From Halorubrum rutilum (lineage in GTDB: Archaea; Halobacteriota; Halobacteria; Halobacteriales; Haloferacaceae): DNA of 64,000 nucleotides. Position 1 is the first letter of the stretch, and every line of letters begins with the position of its first letter. Location of the stretch: NCBI RefSeq assembly GCF_024494565.1, contig NZ_JANHDN010000001.1, positions 1-64,000 of the forward strand, given 5' to 3'. The notes beneath the pieces were generated by a model that did not search any database, had not been told where the DNA came from, and saw nothing but the letters and a program-made list of their open reading frames with translations. The position numbers and the translations under genes were made by a program. Shown here piece by piece: positions 34,496-43,526 of this stretch.

Positions 34496-35443
34496 ATGCC
34501 AAACTTTGCTTCGCTCGAATCCCAAGAGGTACGCGAGTATTGGGAACACGAGGCTCAAGAGTTCACCCCGTGGATAGCGAGTGAGATACGTGCCGAAGAC
34601 GTTTCGGAGTTAGAAGACTCGTTGGGGTTAGACCTTGAGATAATCGAGGAAGAGAAGAGCGTCGGACGCTACAACGTCGATATTCTCGCTGAAGTCGTAG
34701 ACGACAATCGAAACGTCGTCATTGAAAACCAACTGAACCCCTCGGACCACGACCACTTGGGGAAATCAATTGCCTATGCTTCGGGCGTTGACGCTGACAT
34801 TATCGTGTGGATTTCACCTCGATTTCACGACGAACACCGAGACGCGATTCAGTGGCTTAACGAGAACAGCCGCGAGGGTGTGGACCTATTCGCTATACGG
34901 CTCGAAGTATGGAAGATTGGTGAGTCTGACCCTGCTGTCCGACTGAACCCTGTCGCAGAGCCGAGCGAGTGGAAGGAGAAGGCCAAGCGGTCAGAGGGCG
35001 AACTAACGGACACGGAGAAATTACAGGAAGAGTTTTGGACCGAGTTTCGGGACCGGATTGAGGACCGCGAGACGCCCTTGAGCGCTCGGAAACCGAACCC
35101 ACAACACTGGTACAACAATCCGATTGGGAAAACTGGCTTTGAACTCGCCTTCATTCTCAATTCCCGCGATAACGAACTCCGAGCTGAACTCATTATTCGA
35201 GATAACGCCGAAGCGTATCGGCAGTTGATAGACCAGTCACAACAAATCGAATCGGAGTTCGACCGACAATTAACCTGGCACGAACCTGAAGAGACGCGAG
35301 CCGGGAAGGAACGGAGCCGTATCGTTGCCACGAAGTCGGCTGATGTGACTGACCAAGACCAATGGGACGAATACCTCGAATGGATGGTTGAACACGGCGA
35401 ACAGTTCCACAACGTGTTCTACGACCGGATTCAGCGGTTATAA
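34496..35443 (+). CDS. DUF4268-type protein with a PD-(D/E)xK-like nuclease domain
   Basis: 315 aa. The N-terminal half includes SVGRYNVDILAEV and NVVIENQLNPSDHDHLGK, a D-x(n)-ExQ arrangement of the PD-(D/E)xK superfamily, in which the Lys is often Gln. The C-terminal half (residues ~175-315) matches DUF4268, with WYNNPIGKTGFELAFI. Homologs occur in restriction and abortive-infection contexts. It lies ~40 bp downstream of the zinc-ribbon cassette and 42 bp from a convergent gene. Confidence 0.75.
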   Translation: MPNFASLESQEVREYWEHEAQEFTPWIASEIRAEDVSELEDSLGLDLEIIEEEKSVGRYNVDILAEVVDDNRNVVIENQLNPSDHDHLGKSIAYASGVDADIIVWISPRFHDEHRDAIQWLNENSREGVDLFAIRLEVWKIGESDPAVRLNPVAEPSEWKEKAKRSEGELTDTEKLQEEFWTEFRDRIEDRETPLSARKPNPQHWYNNPIGKTGFELAFILNSRDNELRAELIIRDNAEAYRQLIDQSQQIESEFDRQLTWHEPEETRAGKERSRIVATKSADVTDQDQWDEYLEWMVEHGEQFHNVFYDRIQRL

Positions 35444-35484
35444 TAGTTTATGCCGGCAAGATACAGACCGGGTGTGAGAACGTT

Positions 35485-36555
35485 CTATAGGTAGGAGTAG
35501 TGGCCAGTTCGGTGAACTTTTTCCCCATCTCGGAGTGAGAGGTTTCCTTCATCATCGAGTGATGGTTGTTTATGTGATAGAATTGTCCTGTTTTCTGAAT
35601 CCTCAAACAGTTGTTCCACACTGGAACCATCTCGAATATCTATCCAGCCAGTAGCCAGTGTCCTATCCGCTACCTTATTGTCGAATATGTCTCGATAAGA
35701 GATACCGATACCGAATCCAAGTGTACTAATATTCTCTTCCATGAGTTCTTCCACACCCTCACTGAATGAGAACCGAGTTGACTGTTCTCCGCCGGGTTCT
35801 ACATATCGCTCGAAATAGAGTGAGAACTTCAGGTCCTGTTCATCATCTTCACGAAGAATCTCTTCTGTACGGGCTTGCGGTAGGTCTTCATCAGCGCCTA
35901 CTCTCTTCGGTGTAGTTGCACCTCCTGTGTAGGTGGCACGAAATGTAACCTCTCCCCGTGGTGTGTCCTGTTCAGTACTGGTGAAAACTTTGTTAGAGAG
36001 CGGTTCCACCTCTACGCCCATATCATAATCAGCAGGCCCGTCCATCGCTTCTTCGCCAACGTAGAACTCAACATCAATCTTGAATCGCTTGGCGAGGCCA
36101 GTTCCTTGATTGGAACAGTGAATAGTGATAGAATCATCCGAGGCTTCAGTTACCGAAATATCGACAGCAGGAATGTACTCGGCCTCCATTATCTCTTGCT
36201 GTCGTTCTTGTATTGAAGTCTGTTCTTCACTGATTGACGTTTGCTCTTCTGCGATAGACGCTTGTTCTTCGCTAATGTCTCTCTGGTCTTCCAGAACTCT
36301 CGTCTGGCGAAGATATATCCATATCAGACCACCTGTAAGGAGAGTATTCACGAGAATAGAGATAACTGACAACGAGATATTCCCTGCTTCACTCGGAGTT
36401 GCGTTCGGAAAAATCGAATCGATTGCCGTTGTAAGGAGGCCCATTGAAAACAGGGTTATCCCGACAACCAGAAGTGCGACGTGAGAGAAGACAACGGCAA
36501 TTCCGACCCCTTTTTCGACAGATATTTTCTCACTACGGAGTCTTTGCCAGTTCAT
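35485..36555 (-). CDS. Membrane-anchored coiled-coil protein linked to the type I R-M operon
   Basis: 356 aa. Two transmembrane segments (~18-40 and ~62-82) are followed by a coiled coil made of a repeated ISEEQ(A/T)SI motif (four imperfect copies, ~95-120). A beta-rich cytoplasmic domain of ~230 residues ends in basic and Tyr residues. It overlaps the metallopeptidase stop by 4 bp, so it is the last gene of the hsd operon. No homolog family is recognised. A tethering or sensing role is conceivable but unproven. Confidence 0.65.
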   Translation of the reverse strand: MNWQRLRSEKISVEKGVGIAVVFSHVALLVVGITLFSMGLLTTAIDSIFPNATPSEAGNISLSVISILVNTLLTGGLIWIYLRQTRVLEDQRDISEEQASIAEEQTSISEEQTSIQERQQEIMEAEYIPAVDISVTEASDDSITIHCSNQGTGLAKRFKIDVEFYVGEEAMDGPADYDMGVEVEPLSNKVFTSTEQDTPRGEVTFRATYTGGATTPKRVGADEDLPQARTEEILREDDEQDLKFSLYFERYVEPGGEQSTRFSFSEGVEELMEENISTLGFGIGISYRDIFDNKVADRTLATGWIDIRDGSSVEQLFEDSENRTILSHKQPSLDDEGNLSLRDGEKVHRTGHYSYL

Positions 36556-37274
36556 AAATCCGATTTCGTGAAAATCAGGTTCGTGCTATTTTGTTCCAGC
36601 CACTTGGCCTTCTCCTTGTAGTTCGATACGTGTTCTCCGACCAACTGCCAGAACTCTCGCCCGTGGTGTTGTTCGGTCAGGTGGGCGAGTTCGTGAACAA
36701 CGAGATAATCAACAACCTCGGGCGGGGCCATAATGAGCCGCCAGTTCAGGCTAATCGTTCCACCGGTCGAGCAACTACCCCACCGAGTTCGCTGGTTCCG
36801 AAGTTCGATTTTTTCGTACTCGACACCCATGCGTTCGGCGTAGTGGTCGGTACGGTCGGTGAGATAGTCCCGCGCCCGTCTCCTGTAGAAGTTTTCGAGA
36901 ACTTGCTTGACCGTTGATTGCTCAACGGCGCTCTTCCGGAGACGAATCGAGTCCTCGTCCACATCATGCTTCCGGCGTGGCTCTATGACGACTTCCCGGT
37001 CTTCACCGAGTACGGGGAAGACCTCGCCAGCCTCGAAGGTCCGGTCGGGGGCTTGCTCACGGTAGGTGTCGTACTTCCGTTGCTGGTCAACGACCCACGC
37101 CGCGTTCTCCTTCAGCAATCTCGATGAACGAGCGTCTTCGGACTCGGGAAGGACGACCGTTACGCCATGTATGTCCACGTCGATACGTGGCTCGCTGGCG
37201 TCAGCACTGCGGCGTACCTCGTACTCGATGGGGTTCCCCAACAGGTCGATTTTCCGAGGTTGTGCTTTAGCCAT
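36552..37274 (-). CDS. YgjP/DUF45-type M48-like metallopeptidase
   Basis: 240 aa. The catalytic motif VVHELAHLTEQHHGREFW appears near residue 195, together with RTRWGSCSTGGTISLNWRLI, characteristic of the YgjP family that is often encoded next to type I HsdR. The start overlaps the end of hsdR by 8 bp. Its job in the operon is unknown; it may process a system component or a target protein. Catalytic His and Glu are intact, so it is probably active. Confidence 0.85.
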   Translation of the reverse strand: MAKAQPRKIDLLGNPIEYEVRRSADASEPRIDVDIHGVTVVLPESEDARSSRLLKENAAWVVDQQRKYDTYREQAPDRTFEAGEVFPVLGEDREVVIEPRRKHDVDEDSIRLRKSAVEQSTVKQVLENFYRRRARDYLTDRTDHYAERMGVEYEKIELRNQRTRWGSCSTGGTISLNWRLIMAPPEVVDYLVVHELAHLTEQHHGREFWQLVGEHVSNYKEKAKWLEQNSTNLIFTKSDL

Positions 37275-40242
37275 TGTTCGCAATGAGGTAGTTCCGAATC
37301 GCGTCTATGAAATCGTCGTCGTCCTGAATCAAGCGTCCAAGGTCGTACTGCTTGACCAGCACGTCCAGCAGGACACGCTCGATTTCAGCGATGGTCTGCT
37401 GGTTCGTCTTCCAGCCGTGATACCCTCGGTCCACACGGTCGCGGAACTGCGTGACGATTTCCCCGGCCACGGCTTCGGCTTGTTCTTCGGACTCGATAGC
37501 CTCGGGTGTCTCTTCGGTTAGGTGGGTATAGATAGCGAACTCGGTGTCTTTCATCCCCTTCTCGTCGGCCTCGGCTTCTACGTCCAGAAGCTCTTCTTCG
37601 ACGGTCTTGAGGGCTTCAACAGCCTCGGGGTCGCCTATCTCGTCTCCTTGCCAGCGTTCCACTATGTCCGTCACGCGCTCGCTCAAGCGCTTGTAGCGGG
37701 GGTTCTGATTCTCCCGAGGGTGTAGGTGTTCACGGGTTGCGTGGGCAATCTGTGACGCCTTCACGCCGGGATTGTCCAGCCCTTCCACGTCTTCGAGGTA
37801 TTCCTCTCCGAGTTTGTACGTGGGGAAGTCCCGCTTGATTTCCCCGATTTCGACGTTCTCACTGATTATCTCGCGGGTCTTTTCGCGCATATCCTCTTCG
37901 GGGTCGTCGTCGCCGGAGGTGGTCCGCTTGAACGCGACGTGGACTCGACTCAACCATTTGTAGTCGTCCTCGATACCGCTCTCTATGAGCCGTTTGTCGG
38001 GTGCGACGGACTCATAGAGCGATTGTAGCCGTCGGAAACCCTGTTTGAACTGACGACGTTCAGGGTGGGTGCTGACGCGTTCGACGGCCTCGTAGGCGGC
38101 TTCTTGTGTGTCGTTCTTCGGTATCGCCTCGAAGATACCTATGACTGTTTCCAACTGGTCTTTCAGGTCCTCAAAGAGTTCACTTTTGTCGCGGGCGGCG
38201 TAGGCTTTCGTCTCGTCGTCGTAGTCCAGCGCCTCGTCGATATTCTCGAAAACGCCTTGGAAGTCTACTATCTCGCCGTTCCCCTTACCCTCGGCGGGCC
38301 GATTGGTCCGGGCGATAGCTTGCATAAGGGTATGGTTCTTGAGATTCCGGTCGAGGTAGATGGTCTTCAGAACCGGGGCGTCGAAGCCAGTCAGCAACAT
38401 GTTATGGACGACCAGCAGTTTCGGGTCTTCGTCTTCCTTGAACGACTTGATGATACTGTCGCGTTCATCCGGGTCGGTGTGGAACTGCTGAATCAGGTCG
38501 GGGTCATCGTTGGTGGTCGTGTAGAGAACTTCCACCTCGTCTTCGCCACGACGGTCGGTGAGTCGCTTGCCGTACATGGCGGCTGACCGGCGGCTCGGCG
38601 TGACGACCATCCCCTTCCAGCCGTTCGGGGAAACGTGTTCGTCGTAATGTTGGTCGATTTCCTCGACTGCCTTGTCTACGCGCGGCTCGATTTCTGCGAG
38701 CGTGGTCGTGTTGACGGCTTCACGGATGAACTCGCGCTTCTCGTCTTTGGTGAGGCCCCGAAACTCTTGATCGAACTCGTCGTCCAACCCGGCCTCGTCA
38801 ATCTTCCATTCCATCTCGTGGCGGAGCGTGAAGTAGACGGGTAGAATCAGGCCGTCCTCGATACCTTCCTTGACGGTGTACTGGTGTAGATACCGTTCGC
38901 CGGTTCGGTAGTCTTCGCCGTCGGGCGAGAACTCGCGGAAGGTGTTGCGGGCTTTCTGCGTCTCGCCTTCCCTAACCGGGGTTCCGGTGAAGCCGAAGTG
39001 GTAGCAGTCCGGAAGCGCGTTGTCGAGACGACTGCCAAGGTCGGCTTCCATAAATCTGTGAGCCTCGTCGCTCATGACAATTACCTCGTCGTTGCCCTGC
39101 GCGTCTGGCTCTACGTCTTGGAACTTCTGAATGGTGGTAAGGACGAGTTCGCTCTGGCCCTCTTCAATGAGTTCTTCGAGGTGGTCGATACCCGTGGCCT
39201 CGGTCCACCGTTCGAGGGAGAGGTTCGCCAGTTGGTCCCGCATTTGGGAGTTCAGTTTGTCCGTGTCCACAATGATGAACACCTGCGGGTTGTCGGCCAT
39301 GTCGCGGGACAGCAGGTTCTCGGCGGCGTAGAGCATTGTGAAGGACTTCCCCGACCCCTGCGTGTGCCAAATGAGGCCGGTCTTGTCCTCGCCCTCACCC
39401 ACGCGGTCGAGAATCGCGTTCACGGCGTAGTATTGCATATACCGAGGAACGATTTTCGCGTCCCCTCCGGCTCGGCGCTCGTAGAAGACGAAGTTCTTCA
39501 GAAGGTCCAGAAGGGAGCCGGGATTACACAGCGCCTTCACGGCTTGGCGCATTTCGTTGTCGTCGGCGTACTGTTCGGGGGCGTCGTTCCAAGGTTCGTA
39601 GAACTCGCGCGGTGCGCCGACCGCACTGTAGCGCAATTCCATCGTGTCTGCGGCGACGTTGAATAGGCCGGGGGCGAACAGTCGGGGTACACCCTCTTGG
39701 TAGGCCAGCAGGTCGCTCACAGCGTCATGCCAATCGTTGTCCTGTGCCCGGCTCTTGAGTTCCATCGTGACGAGCGGAATCCCGTTGACGAAGAGGTTCA
39801 TGTCCGGGCGGATGGTCGTCTCGCGCGATACCGAGAACTGATTCACGGCGTGGAAGGTGTTGTTCTCGGGGTTTTTGTAGTCTATCAGGTCTACATAGAC
39901 GGTCTTCGCCACTCCATCAGGGCGGCGGACGGAGAAGGTCTTGCCCTTCGTCAGCAGTTGGTAGAACGCCCGATTACCGTCTATCAGGCTCTCGCTGTCG
40001 AGGTCGCGCTTCAGGGACGAAATGAATTTCTCGACATTTTCCTCGGTCACGTCCTTGTTCAGCGCTATGACCTGTTCGGCCAGTAAATCCCAATAGACGA
40101 TTTCGTGGCTCTGCCGGTCGTATGCGGCGTCGAGGGCGCTGGCACCACGGTCGCCGTCCTGTCCGTAGGTGTCCCACCCGACGGTATTGAGCCACGACAG
40201 TAGCGAGTGTTCAACGCCCTCTTCGGTTGGTGCTGTAGTCAT
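37267..40242 (-). CDS. hsdR: Type I restriction enzyme R subunit HsdR
   Basis: 991 aa, normal for HsdR. The N-terminal HSDR_N nuclease segment carries NGIPLVTMELKSRAQ, the PD-(D/E)xK core. The SF2 motor has GSGKSFTMLYAAE (Walker A), VIVMSDEAHRF (motif II) and GFTGTPV, then MLLTGFDAP and IARTNRP of the RecA2 domain. The C-terminal part is the HsdM-binding region. It needs HsdM and HsdS to translocate and cut unmodified DNA. Its start shares one base with the end of the small membrane gene upstream. Confidence 0.95.
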   Translation of the reverse strand: MTTAPTEEGVEHSLLSWLNTVGWDTYGQDGDRGASALDAAYDRQSHEIVYWDLLAEQVIALNKDVTEENVEKFISSLKRDLDSESLIDGNRAFYQLLTKGKTFSVRRPDGVAKTVYVDLIDYKNPENNTFHAVNQFSVSRETTIRPDMNLFVNGIPLVTMELKSRAQDNDWHDAVSDLLAYQEGVPRLFAPGLFNVAADTMELRYSAVGAPREFYEPWNDAPEQYADDNEMRQAVKALCNPGSLLDLLKNFVFYERRAGGDAKIVPRYMQYYAVNAILDRVGEGEDKTGLIWHTQGSGKSFTMLYAAENLLSRDMADNPQVFIIVDTDKLNSQMRDQLANLSLERWTEATGIDHLEELIEEGQSELVLTTIQKFQDVEPDAQGNDEVIVMSDEAHRFMEADLGSRLDNALPDCYHFGFTGTPVREGETQKARNTFREFSPDGEDYRTGERYLHQYTVKEGIEDGLILPVYFTLRHEMEWKIDEAGLDDEFDQEFRGLTKDEKREFIREAVNTTTLAEIEPRVDKAVEEIDQHYDEHVSPNGWKGMVVTPSRRSAAMYGKRLTDRRGEDEVEVLYTTTNDDPDLIQQFHTDPDERDSIIKSFKEDEDPKLLVVHNMLLTGFDAPVLKTIYLDRNLKNHTLMQAIARTNRPAEGKGNGEIVDFQGVFENIDEALDYDDETKAYAARDKSELFEDLKDQLETVIGIFEAIPKNDTQEAAYEAVERVSTHPERRQFKQGFRRLQSLYESVAPDKRLIESGIEDDYKWLSRVHVAFKRTTSGDDDPEEDMREKTREIISENVEIGEIKRDFPTYKLGEEYLEDVEGLDNPGVKASQIAHATREHLHPRENQNPRYKRLSERVTDIVERWQGDEIGDPEAVEALKTVEEELLDVEAEADEKGMKDTEFAIYTHLTEETPEAIESEEQAEAVAGEIVTQFRDRVDRGYHGWKTNQQTIAEIERVLLDVLVKQYDLGRLIQDDDDFIDAIRNYLIANNG

Positions 40243-40577
40243 TAGAAGCCTCCCGTGGCCGTTTCATACTTTACAGTCCACACGGACAGGCCCACGAATA
40301 TGTACACAATCACCGTCAGTACGGCCTTAATCGGCCTGTCCAGTGCCCACGCAACTATCGGCAACATCGCATTGACCAGTTCCAGTATAAAAACTCCGAG
40401 CGTGTCGGCCACTTCAGAACTTGAGCTGGAGTAGAGTGGTGGGAGAATATTCAGATACGCAAGTGAGACATTGACGATGAAAGCGACGGACGCGCCAGTA
40501 GAATACATGTTTCGCCACTGGCTTGGCCCGGCGAGAAGATTCCCAAGAGCGTAGTTCAGTCCTCTATCACTAACCAT
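40242..40577 (-). CDS. Small membrane protein inserted between hsdS and hsdR
   Basis: 111 aa. Three hydrophobic segments are visible (~27-48, ~58-78 and ~82-103), with a short loop between them containing DRPIK. It shares 8 bp with the end of hsdS and 1 bp with the start of hsdR, so it is an integral part of the operon rather than an accidental frame. No known type I R-M component resembles it. A role in immunity, membrane tethering or toxin-like signalling is speculative. Confidence 0.7.
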   Translation of the reverse strand: MVSDRGLNYALGNLLAGPSQWRNMYSTGASVAFIVNVSLAYLNILPPLYSSSSSEVADTLGVFILELVNAMLPIVAWALDRPIKAVLTVIVYIFVGLSVWTVKYETATGGF

Positions 40578-41916
40578 GCTGTTCGATTTCTTCTGGCACC
40601 TCTATGTTAGTGTTGGTTGTTCGGACTGTTCCTGACAACAAGTCTTGTACGAGGCCCTGCTTGACTTGGTGAAGATTGTCCAGTTGCTTTTTGTTGGCCT
40701 GTGAAACCTCATCAACCGATTCGATTACCTCTATAATTTTTCTTTGTTCGTCTATCTCGGGAAGTGGAATCTCCAAGTTAGAGAAGAAGTGTAACTGAAC
40801 CTTGTTGTGAGTACTGCCCGCCGAGAGTCGTTCAAGCTGTGGGGTTGCGTACTCGAAGAGGTACATGAGATACCGAGGGAGTACCTCACTTTTGTCACAC
40901 TCGAACGTCACTTGGTCTTGGTCGGTCGCCATTTCTTTTCCCAAGATAGCCGTTTCTCCGATAGCACCAGTGCGACAAAGGACGAGAGTACCTTCTGGTA
41001 GGAGTTTTGCTCCCGAGTTGTTCAGACCTTCTTTGGTGATGGTGTCGTCAGTAGTGTGAATGACTGTTCCTTCGAGTTGGGTCAGGTCGTGAATGTCTAC
41101 CCACGAAATTTCTCCGTCCCAATACTCATCGACAGAGGTAGATGGAGTGTGGCCTGTTTTTACCTCTGTAATCTTGCCTGATTTCTTAATATCCCACGCC
41201 GCAGGAAGGGTCTCTGTCCTTGTCATCACGTAAGCGTCCTGCATATCGACTTGGTGCCATTCTTGATGGTCGTAATAACCTCGCGAAAAGAACTCCTGAA
41301 TGAAACTCTTTTTGAGCCGATTCGCCTGTTCAACTATTTCTCCCGTCTTCTGAATCGCTTGGTCTACGTTGTGAAGTACAGTAGCGATTTTTTGTTGTTC
41401 AGATTTTGATGGTACAGGCAGTTGATACTGTTTCAGCACATTCGTCTGAATACTCTCAACAGTCGTCCCCGTCTTCTTACAACTCCCGCGTATATCTTCG
41501 GAAAGACCCGAGATTGCTTGGAAAAAGTACTCTGCGTTGACTTGTTCATTGTCCGGGTCAAGTGCCTTCAAATCCTGATTGATAGTCGTTTGATTATCAA
41601 CCATCGCAACCGGTAATGTGTGACGTAGAACGCCACTCCGAACAACCATGAGAGTTGTTCCTGAAGAATATATTTTGGATGTTGACGCCTCTACCCCCTT
41701 CTTCGTCATCTTGTCTTCAGTGTCATTCAGTCGTGGGGCGTCGAAATCTTTCGGCGTTGTCCACAGAATTTTTCCCCCATCCCAGTATTCGTCGTTGCTC
41801 TTTTTTGGAGTGCTTCCACCACCAATCTCGCACAGGTCAACAAGACTTTTTTCAGCCCATTCATTGGCCTGCTCTCGGTGGTCTTTGAAATCATCCAATT
41901 TTGCTTCCTCACTCAT
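40570..41916 (-). CDS. hsdS: Type I restriction-modification specificity subunit HsdS
   Basis: 448 aa. It has the expected two target-recognition domains (roughly 20-190 and 230-415). Repeated units include STPKKSNDEYWDGGKILWTTP and a second half with STSVDEYWDGEISWVDIHD, each followed by a helical spacer (EQQKIATVLHNVDQAIQKTGE and DEQRKIIEVIESVDEVSQ). The two TRDs differ, so the recognised sequence should be bipartite and asymmetric. It overlaps hsdM by 8 bp. Confidence 0.93.
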   Translation of the reverse strand: MSEEAKLDDFKDHREQANEWAEKSLVDLCEIGGGSTPKKSNDEYWDGGKILWTTPKDFDAPRLNDTEDKMTKKGVEASTSKIYSSGTTLMVVRSGVLRHTLPVAMVDNQTTINQDLKALDPDNEQVNAEYFFQAISGLSEDIRGSCKKTGTTVESIQTNVLKQYQLPVPSKSEQQKIATVLHNVDQAIQKTGEIVEQANRLKKSFIQEFFSRGYYDHQEWHQVDMQDAYVMTRTETLPAAWDIKKSGKITEVKTGHTPSTSVDEYWDGEISWVDIHDLTQLEGTVIHTTDDTITKEGLNNSGAKLLPEGTLVLCRTGAIGETAILGKEMATDQDQVTFECDKSEVLPRYLMYLFEYATPQLERLSAGSTHNKVQLHFFSNLEIPLPEIDEQRKIIEVIESVDEVSQANKKQLDNLHQVKQGLVQDLLSGTVRTTNTNIEVPEEIEQHG

Positions 41917-43414
41917 AATTCAGCGCCTCCATGTGGCTATCCATTCGAGTTTCTATCTCGTCACGTTCGGCCTGTAATTCGCGTAGTTTCCCAAGTTCTT
42001 CCTGTACGTCAATCTCTTCCTCCGGTTCGGTCGTATCGACGTACAACGCGATATTCAGGTTGTAATCGTTCTCCCGAATTTCGTCCAGTTCGGCTGTTCG
42101 ACTAACACGTTCTTCCGTCGTCCAGTTACGGAAGTTCTCTACGATGTGGTCAAGTCCCTCTTTGGTGAGTTCATTCTGATTCGAGAGTTCGCGGTAGAAT
42201 TCCTCATCAGCGGCGTGAACGAATTGTACCTCGTTCGCTCGCTCGTCGGGCTTGTCAGTGTTCAGGACGAGGATGGCCGACGGGATACTGTTATTCTGAA
42301 AGAGGTTGCCCGGAAGTCCGACGATTGCTTCCACAAGGTCGTCTTCGAGCATTGGCTCGCGGTATTTGCTCTCGTGCTTGCGGAACAGCACCCCGTGGGG
42401 AATGACGATAGCCGCCTTCCCACCCGAGTCGTCGCCACGCTCGGGGTCTTTCAGTTGCTCGGCCATGTGCATGATGAAACTGTAGTCGCCCCGGTCGGCG
42501 CGGGGGAGTTTCTCGTCCCAATGGAAGCGACCATACGGGTCGTCCTGAAGCCCGTCCTTGTCCCAATCGACGGAGAACGGGAAGTTAGCCAGCACCCGGT
42601 CGAAGCGCGTGAGTGCGTTGTCGTCCTCGTTGGTGAACGCGGGACTCGACAGTGAATCCTCGCGTTCGATGGTGCCATTCAGGCCGTGAATCGAGAGATT
42701 CATCTTCGCAATCGCCGCAATGTCGGGATTGATTTCCTGCCCGGTGAATGTCATCTTCGAGGGGTCGCCACCCTGTTCCTCGCGGTAGTAGCGGGCGGCC
42801 TCAATGAGCATACCACCCGAACCGACCGTCGGGTCGTGGAAGGTCATACCATCCTCGAACTCGTCCACGAGGCGAACGCAAAGATTGACGATATGTGGCG
42901 GCGTAAAAAATTGCCCCCCTGATTTCCCCTCTTCCTCTGCGAAGTGGCGAACTAAATCCATGTACGCCTCTCCGAGCATGTCTGGCGGGATGCTGTCCCG
43001 GTCGAGGTCGTACTTCGAGAGGTGTTCAACCAGCTTCCCGAGCCGGTCGTCGTCCAGCGCGTCGGCGTCGATGTAGTCTGCCCGGAAGAGTCCCTGAAGT
43101 TCGGGGTTTTCGTCGGTAAGCGCGTCGAAGGCTTCGTTCAGTTCCTTGTCCACGTTGTCCGAGACGGAACGAAGGTCGTCCCACAGGTAGCCCTCGGGAA
43201 CAACCGGAATGTCGTATAGGTTCTCCCGGCGGGCGAAGTCCTCGCCGTACTCTTCGAGGTTCTGCTGGTACTGTTTCTCGAACTCGTCGGAAATCGACTT
43301 GTAGTACACGAGGGGGAGTATGAACTCCTTATAGTCGGTGGGGTCAACGGCGTCACGAATTATGTCGGCGCATTTGAAAAGATGTGAGTCCAGTTCTTCC
43401 AAGGAGAGGGTCAT
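41909..43414 (-). CDS. hsdM: Type I DNA methyltransferase subunit HsdM
   Basis: 501 aa N6-adenine methyltransferase. Motif I is HDPTVGSGGMLIEAA near 197, and motif IV reads RVLANFPFSVDWD, with NFPF in place of the more frequent NPPF. The N-terminal helical domain (1-140) is the usual HsdM_N. It methylates DNA with HsdS and, with HsdR, forms the restriction complex. A TATA-like CAAATAACC about 27 bp upstream (near 43441) implies a leaderless operon start. It is the first gene of a six-gene operon. Confidence 0.95.
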   Translation of the reverse strand: MTLSLEELDSHLFKCADIIRDAVDPTDYKEFILPLVYYKSISDEFEKQYQQNLEEYGEDFARRENLYDIPVVPEGYLWDDLRSVSDNVDKELNEAFDALTDENPELQGLFRADYIDADALDDDRLGKLVEHLSKYDLDRDSIPPDMLGEAYMDLVRHFAEEEGKSGGQFFTPPHIVNLCVRLVDEFEDGMTFHDPTVGSGGMLIEAARYYREEQGGDPSKMTFTGQEINPDIAAIAKMNLSIHGLNGTIEREDSLSSPAFTNEDDNALTRFDRVLANFPFSVDWDKDGLQDDPYGRFHWDEKLPRADRGDYSFIMHMAEQLKDPERGDDSGGKAAIVIPHGVLFRKHESKYREPMLEDDLVEAIVGLPGNLFQNNSIPSAILVLNTDKPDERANEVQFVHAADEEFYRELSNQNELTKEGLDHIVENFRNWTTEERVSRTAELDEIRENDYNLNIALYVDTTEPEEEIDVQEELGKLRELQAERDEIETRMDSHMEALNYE

Positions 43415-43526
43415 ATGCGTCCTATTCCATGCGAGCCGGTTATTTGCTCCGGTGAAGCTCGGGGTGGACTATCTCGTTACCAGAATACCCCTGCCAACGT
43501 TCTAACTCGACAGGTGAGACACTCTG

